Positions 58,225 through 64,000 of a DNA stretch of 64,000 bases are shown piece by piece. The translations under genes and the position numbers were made by a program. The DNA is from Macrothele yani (taxonomy: Eukaryota > Arthropoda > Arachnida > Araneae > Macrothelidae), in the NCBI GenBank assembly GCA_039090855.1, contig CM076999.1, positions 117,489,072 through 117,553,071 of the forward strand, read 5' to 3'. Position 1 is the first letter of the stretch; every line of letters begins with the position of its first letter. The notes under the pieces were generated by a model. It saw only the letters and a list, made by a program, of their open reading frames with translations. It had not been told where the DNA came from and ran no database searches.

Positions 58225-61200
58225 AGGGATCGCATTCCTCCTAAAATTCCTAATATTTTGTGACCGTCCTTAAATTCCTAAAATTAGACCTAAAATTTGC
58301 TATTCATCCTAAAATTTTCGTAAGCTTATTTTTATTAAAAACACAACCGTTATTAACGCCAATAAATTTACCATTACGGTAAGGTAAAAAGACCTGTTAT
58401 TGTAGAAACACAGCCTATATGCTGTGCTGCTGAAGGGAGGGAAAAATGACGCCATCGAGATGCACTTGCTTCGGGGCGGGCGTTCCATTTTTTTGCCTTC
58501 GAACAGTTTTTGAGAGTAACAAGAGATCTAAGGGAAAAGGGGAGGGGTCATTTTCACCCCTGGTTTGCGCTTTGCAGACGAACTCCGTGGCACGCAGAAG
58601 ATCGTACTTTTATTTTTGTACATGCCTTGTGGAACCTCCTCTTTCTGCTGATGTTTTGTTATTGTAAACCGCAGGTGGGTGGAAGCAATGAGGAAACATG
58701 TGGTCTCCTTCCGTAACCTCCGGTAATGACGATGGGATGGTAGCTGAGTATTATCTTGGCAGGCAGTAGAGCACGTGATCATTGACCTTCGATCATGCGT
58801 CGGCGACAGCGACCTTCGATGCGCAATATATCTCGGCTCCGACTCGCTTTGACTGAACTTGCGTGAGATGCGTATGATAGTTTCTGGTTTTACGTCTTTT
58901 ATGGTGTTCTCTGTGCTGTGTGCAGGTTCAGTTCTCTAGTGGTGACCTGCTTTTTTTTTTTTTTTTTCATATCTTCTGACATCCTCGCAGCCAAATTTCG
59001 GGAAGTTGTCTGGTTTTGCAATATTGGAACGTGTTTTTGTACTTCCCTTTCATTTTCTGGTTAGTAATACAAGTGTTTAAGATGCCTAAATCCAAAACGA
59101 AATTTCAAGATGCGTGGCTCGCCAAAGAATTGGACGGAGTGAAGTTGAAAGAATGGTGTTCTGCAACTGAAACAATATTTTCTGCTAAGTGTATATTGTG
59201 TTCAGAAATTTTCAACATTTCTAATAGTGGCTTTTCACAAGTAAAAGCGCATCATAAAGGAAAAAAACATTTGCAGAAATTTCAAAGTAAATTTCAAAAT
59301 AAGTCCATCCTGAAAGCCTTTGGAGGACGGGATCTTCAGCCCAAAACAAATATTAGTGAAGTACTGAGTCATGATTTACAGTTGGCTAAAGCCGAAGCAT
59401 TATGGGCCATGAAAGTTGCTAAGGACAATATGTCTTTTGTTTCATGCACTGAAACAGTTGAACTTTTCAAAGAAATGTTTCCTGATTCTGCTATTGCAGC
59501 CAAAATGCAACTTAAAGAAAAAAGTTGCTTATGTGATATCACATGGATTGTCAAAATATTTTGAAGAGGATTTGAAAAAAGACATTGTATCTAGTAGCCC
59601 AGGAAAGGTTACTATAGCATTTGATGAAACTACAAATACACAAGTGAAACGGCAGTTGGATGTGTATCTCAGGTACTGGTCTTCAGAAATAAATTCAGTT
59701 TCTTGCCGATATCTAACAAGCGTTTTCTGGGTCATGCAACAGCAGATATTTTGCTAAAAGAAATTCTTGATGTGTTATCATCCTTCAATATTTCGTTGAA
59801 CAGAATTATTTGTGTATCCATGGACAGCCCAAATGTAAATAAGTGCTTTTTACGCAAATTCAATGAAGTTGTAAAACAAGAAACAGGCCAGAAATCTTTG
59901 GAACTAGGTTTTTGCAACCTGCATGTTGTTAGTAATGCATTTAAAATTTTTTTGACAAGCTTAAATATAGATTTTGACGAATTTGCTACTGATATGCATT
60001 ACTTTTTAAAGAGTAGTGCTGCAAGACGAGAGGATTATAAATCTGTCGAGGATATAACATTGGTCACTGCCAAATTTCTTTTGCGTCATGTCAGCAACAG
60101 ATGGTTAACCGTTGGTTCTGTAGCCCAGAGGCTCTTGGATCAATGGCTAAATATTACAGAATATTTTTTAAACTTCTTGCCATCTCAAAAAATATTTGAA
60201 AAACAACTGCGCAATTCGGCAAGGTATAAAAGAATTCACTGTTTCCTGAAAAATGAGCTTACTCCTTGCTATTTAGCATTAATTTCATTTTCACACCAAA
60301 ATTTTGAAAAGTTTTCATTATGTTATCAGAGTGAAGAACCAAAAATACACCAGTTATATTCTGATTTAAATACTTTAATGAGGAATGTTATGGCTCAGTT
60401 TATCCAAGATGATGTTGTAGCAGGGAAATTTGGAGAAGACCTAAAGAATGTAGATTTTGAAAACAAAAATTCATGGAAAAAACTAGGGAGTTAGAAGTTG
60501 GTATGAAGACAAAAAATCTCCTCAGGAATGTTCAGGAGACCAGGCAGAAATTATTTCTCTTAGATGTAAGATCATCACTAATTGCAACCACAAAATATTT
60601 AAAGTCAAATTTGCCATTCTGCAATCAAAAGCTAAGAGACATAGAAGTTTTAAAGGTAAAAGAACCAAAGAAAGAGTCAACTCAACTTTCAGTCACTGAA
60701 GGACTTTCGGAAATAACCAGAATTTCAAGTGTTTTGCATCTTTCTGAGGAACAAATTGATAAAGTAAGAGAAGAGTGGAAACTTTTAAATTGCGATAAGC
60801 CAACTCTAGATGAACTAGTGAAATTTTCAGAGGAAGGGCATATTCCAGTGCGGATTGATCATTACTGGCGTAATATATTTAGTATTAAAGACTCTAGCGG
60901 AAAAGAAAAATACTCAAATCTTGCTAAACTCATAAAGTCAATTTTAGTTTTACCTCATGGTAATGCTGATGCAGAAAGGGGATTTTCGGTTAACACTGCT
61001 CTGTTAAGGAAGGACAAGGCTAACTTAAAAGACTCAACTATAACATCATTAAGAATAGTTAAAGGGGCCATTAAACACTATGGATGTGTAAGTAAAGTTC
61101 CCATAACAAGAAATTTGTTAAATAGTGTTTGTGATTCACATAAATTTTATAAAGAGTATGTTGATAAGCTGAAGGAAGAAGAATCAAAAAGGTAAAAGAA

Positions 61201-62514
61201 AGGAAGCAGAAAGAGTGGGAAAATATGGAAAAGCAGCTAGAGAAAAAAAGAAAAGCTGAGTTTGATGACAAAATAAAAGAAAATGATGCAGAAATAAATA
61301 GACTTAAAAATGATAAAGAAGCCTCCCTAGCAATAATTCAAGAGGGAACAGAAAGAATGAGAAAAGCTGTAGAAAAACAAAATACTGTTGAAATAGCAGT
61401 TGCCTCTAACTTGATCATACAAGGTTCAGCTGAAATAAAGAAAACTGAAAGTAAATTTGTTGTGGTGGAAGCAGAAAAAGATAGGCTAATCAGGAAAAGG
61501 TTAAAACAATAATATGAAAAAAGTAATTCAGTGAACAATTGTACATAGTTCTTGGTTTTCAATTACCTTTTTAGGATATTATAATTTAATGTGAAACCTG
61601 AAAACTTTACTGTGAAAATCGTGAATTGCTTCTGGTTCAACAGCATATTAATGTTCAAAGTGAAACTTGAATGTGGTAAATATACTTGAATATGATAATA
61701 ACACGTGAAAAGATAAGAACTGAACATTAGAAGTAAATCATACTTAAACTTTAGACATTAGACGTTATGCAAAAAATTTGGGTGTTAACTTCGACCATAT
61801 ATACTAATGGACTGCACATTGGCAATAGCTGCATCAAAGCCGCCATGGCTCAAACATTGGGCACGTCATCATCAGACTCCAAATTTCGTGTAAAAATGCT
61901 GTTATGATTACTAATTTACGCTGCAGAACTTCAGTGTTTTCGGTGTATTATGTGAATGCGCCTCATATATAATGAAAACTCTTCAGGTAAGTTTACTTAT
62001 GAGCTATATACATGCATGATCGGGTTGTTTACATTTTGTGATTTATAATGTGATGAACATTTGCGAAGAATTTGGAACATGCATTCCATTTTTTTTTCTT
62101 AAGTTACTATATTTTTATATCAATAGCTGCAAGTTTCTGGTTAAGTAATTGAACTTTATTGACTTAGGTATTTAATTCGTTTCTTACCCATGAAAAATCA
62201 TAGAACTTTCTTTACTATATCGCTCAGAGCAACCATAAGCACAGCAGGTGTAACCCATCTTTTTGACTGTTGTCATGTGATTTTATGTTGGAGCCAGAAA
62301 TTTTGATGTCATGCGCAGTCTATCAGTATATATGGTTGAAGAGTGTGAAGCAAACTCTTTACAATGTATACAAAGTTGTTTTACTAGATGTATACAAATA
62401 TACATCTAGTTTTTATTGAAATACACTCCTAAAATTTTCCTAAAATTTTTCTAAAAAGTCCTAAAATTCCTAAAATTCCTACCTAAAATTTTCCAGAAGT
62501 ATGCTATGATCCCT
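58225..62514 (+). mobile_element. hAT transposon, full-length copy
   Basis: Ends AGGGATCGCATTC and TATGATCCCT; flanks share CTCATTC (58218-58224 and 62516-62522). 4.29 kb, against 2.48 kb for the deleted copy at 11433. Subterminal repeats of CCTAAAATT at both ends are typical of transposase binding sites in hATs. The insertion lies exactly at the end of the 98-bp array, inside the older mariner. Confidence 0.92.
59082..61512 (+). pseudogene. hAT transposase with BED finger, several frameshifts
   Basis: N-terminal BED zinc finger (residues about 34-64: CILC...HHKGKKH). After residue 145, a frame change near 59512 leads to VAYVISHGLSKYFEEDL and VTIAFDETTNTQ (first catalytic Asp). A second near 59705 gives FLGHATADILLKEILDVLSS, and IICVSMDSPNVNKCF (second Asp). 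A third near 60470 gives the C-terminus with VLPHGNADAERGFSVNTALL (catalytic Glu and dimerisation). The frame ends at 61195, and another shift gives a charged tail at 61225-61512 (KKRKAEFDDKIKENDAEINR). All three catalytic residues are visible. The start at 59082 is chosen because it precedes the finger; an in-frame ATG at 59016 exists. Confidence 0.85.
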
Positions 62515-62750
62515 GCTCATTCTTTTGTGATCCCTTTGCGAACTGCTTGCTGCTCTTCACTCAGATTATGCGGAACCCATTTGGCAGCCACTTTTCTCTT
62601 CTGTAATTTTTCAATTAAGATTCTGAAAACCGAAGCGTTAGACCTGTTTGCTTCATATGTAATTTCTTCTCACATGGACTTCTGGCACGTTTTCCGTCGA
62701 TCTTCTTCCAAAATGCTGTTGATGCTAACCACAGAAGTGTTGTCCATTCA
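62515..62750 (-). pseudogene. mariner transposase N-terminal half
   Basis: The minus strand encodes SINSILEEDRRKTCQKSM, a stop, EEITYEANRSNASVFRILIE, then KLQKRKVAAKWVPHNLSEEQ. This is the second HTH and linker of a mariner transposase. It belongs with 54600-58222: the sequence resumes directly after the hAT TSD. The junction skips the first-Asp region, so an internal deletion preceded the hAT insertion. The true N-terminus is cut by the repeat starting at 62753. Confidence 0.8.
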
Positions 62751-62752
62751 GG

Positions 62753-64000
62753 GTTCCCACGCCACCTGGAAAACCGGGAATACCAGGAATTCTCAGGGAA
62801 TTTGAAAATTGTTCCAAAAATCAGGGAAAACTCAGGGAAAATCGTGTTTTTCAATAAAAATCAGGGAATTTCATATCAGGGAACTGAAAAGTCGGGAATT
62901 TTTTATTTTGCCAAAAAAATATTTTCTTTAAGACTTTTGTAGAATATATTTCTGTATTGCTAAGTTTTAAAATAATTCCGAGTTGTTTTATCCTTCAAAG
63001 CAACCCACCCACCGATTAAAGTGCAGCTGTGCTGGGGAGTGTGTCTCTTCGCGGTTTCCCCCATCTCCAGATGCTCTAAACTACAACCGAACAAACGGAC
63101 ACGTCAAAGCGTGAGAGAAAGCCATTAATCACACACCCATTTCGCAGGCTCTTTATCTGCTGCGTTCGCGCAGAGGCAGTCACTTGTTCCTAAGTAGGTG
63201 CCCTGGTTCTCTGTGTAGACTGGGAAAAAAATTATGAAAAAGCTATTTCCTCAATTTTTTAAATAACCGACTGAAATTTTTACAGTGGGCAAGATATATG
63301 AAAATAACGTTCCATTTTAAATTTCGCCGAAATTCATCGGAAACTTTAGAAGTTGCGCTTTTTTTTTTTCTCTCTCTTCCCCTTTCCTTTTGCATGTTCC
63401 ACTTGTCTTTTATCAAACCGTACAAAAACATTTCATTTTGCCGGATGTTGGTCATCCTAATAAATTTGCCCCCCCCCTTCAAGAGCAGTGTGGATGAATG
63501 TTGCAAATTGAGGGCACCTAATTTATTTTGAAAAAAGTTCGTATCACTTACGAACTAAAGCTTCACTTTCGTAATTCTGTAGCAGAGTTGGTATAGTTGG
63601 AAAAGTATGTACCTTCAAATGTTTGAACTGGGAAGATATGAAATAGGAAGATTCTTCAAAGAGGGGGAAAGATTAATTTTTTTCATAGTACTTACGAGTA
63701 TTTTGTATGAAAAATACCATGCAATGAAGCTGGTACTATTGCATACCTACCAAATTTCCCAGATTTCACGGCCGTTTTCTAGATTCGTTGTTTTACGGCC
63801 GGAAAGAGATTTTTCTTGATTCTGTCTTATTTCTATTTCATAATGTATGAAGAAATTAATTTATAGCTATTTTGGCGATATTTTGATTACTGCAAGAGCT
63901 GGCTGGTTGCGAAAAATAGGGTAGTCCGACGCCCGGAACCATAGATTTTCACATCTGGGTCATTCCACGCAAAATCGTCAGATATTGAAATAATTTTCCA
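62753..64000. mobile_element. Element B, second copy (left part)
   Basis: Starts CAGGGTTCCCACGCCACCTG and follows 23415-24700 with small indels to the end of the window. Shared landmarks are GCCGGATGTTGGTCATCCTA and CACGGCCGTTTTCTAGATTC. No coding sequence is seen in the shared part. Confidence 0.85.

Overview
The window is animal nuclear DNA: AT-rich, almost without intact long ORFs, and built of interspersed repeats in the introns of one host gene. The host gene, on the + strand, is a canonical poly(A) polymerase (PAPOLA/hiragi family). Six exons (2941-3077, 10869-10941, 18359-18479, 21769-21853, 49145-49198, 52709-52822) join in frame with good GT/AG sites and encode a continuous stretch matching roughly residues 230-430 of the vertebrate enzyme. 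The gene runs off both ends of the window. The repeat content (mariner, Tc1, pogo/Tigger, hAT, piggyBac, Penelope-like, LINE fragments, tRNA-derived SINEs) and the insect-like exon residues suggest an arthropod with a large genome. I cannot name the species.

Layout. 1-2684: end of a decayed hAT element, holding an 8-bp-TSD hAT MITE that itself holds a Tigger-like element. Intron 1 (3078-10868): microsatellite, a Penelope-like GIY-YIG fragment with inverted flanks, a hAT fragment and a deleted Tigger. Intron 2 (10942-18358): an internally deleted hAT and a nearly complete Tigger with TIRs and a transposase broken by one frameshift. Intron 3 (18480-21768): hairpin MITE, Tc1 element, 37-bp minisatellite, SINE. 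Intron 4 (21854-49144, 27 kb): a Russian-doll nest of elements (22518-31340), a Tc1 split by a 10.8-kb LTR retrotransposon with 3.18-kb LTRs (32789-43600), then a Tc1 split by further insertions including a mariner, a second mariner and a SINE. Intron 5: SINE, LINE endonuclease fragment and decayed tandem copies of exon 6. Intron 6 (52823-end): a mariner fragment, two adjacent minisatellite arrays made of mariner transposase sequence, a full-length hAT inserted at the array edge, and the start of another repeat copy.

The most unusual items are: (1) the two-part minisatellite at 54726-58222, in which two neighbouring segments of one mariner transposase gene were amplified separately (134 bp x about 13 and 98 bp x about 16); (2) the LTR element with very long LTRs, no visible pol, and an ORF with an 8-residue Arg/Glu/Leu/Gln repeat; (3) the tandem partial copies of poly(A) polymerase exon 6; and (4) the nested insertions, several datable by TSDs. 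None of the transposon genes is intact as read. No CRISPR, rRNA or free-standing tRNA gene was seen. Boundaries without a TSD or TIR are approximate.
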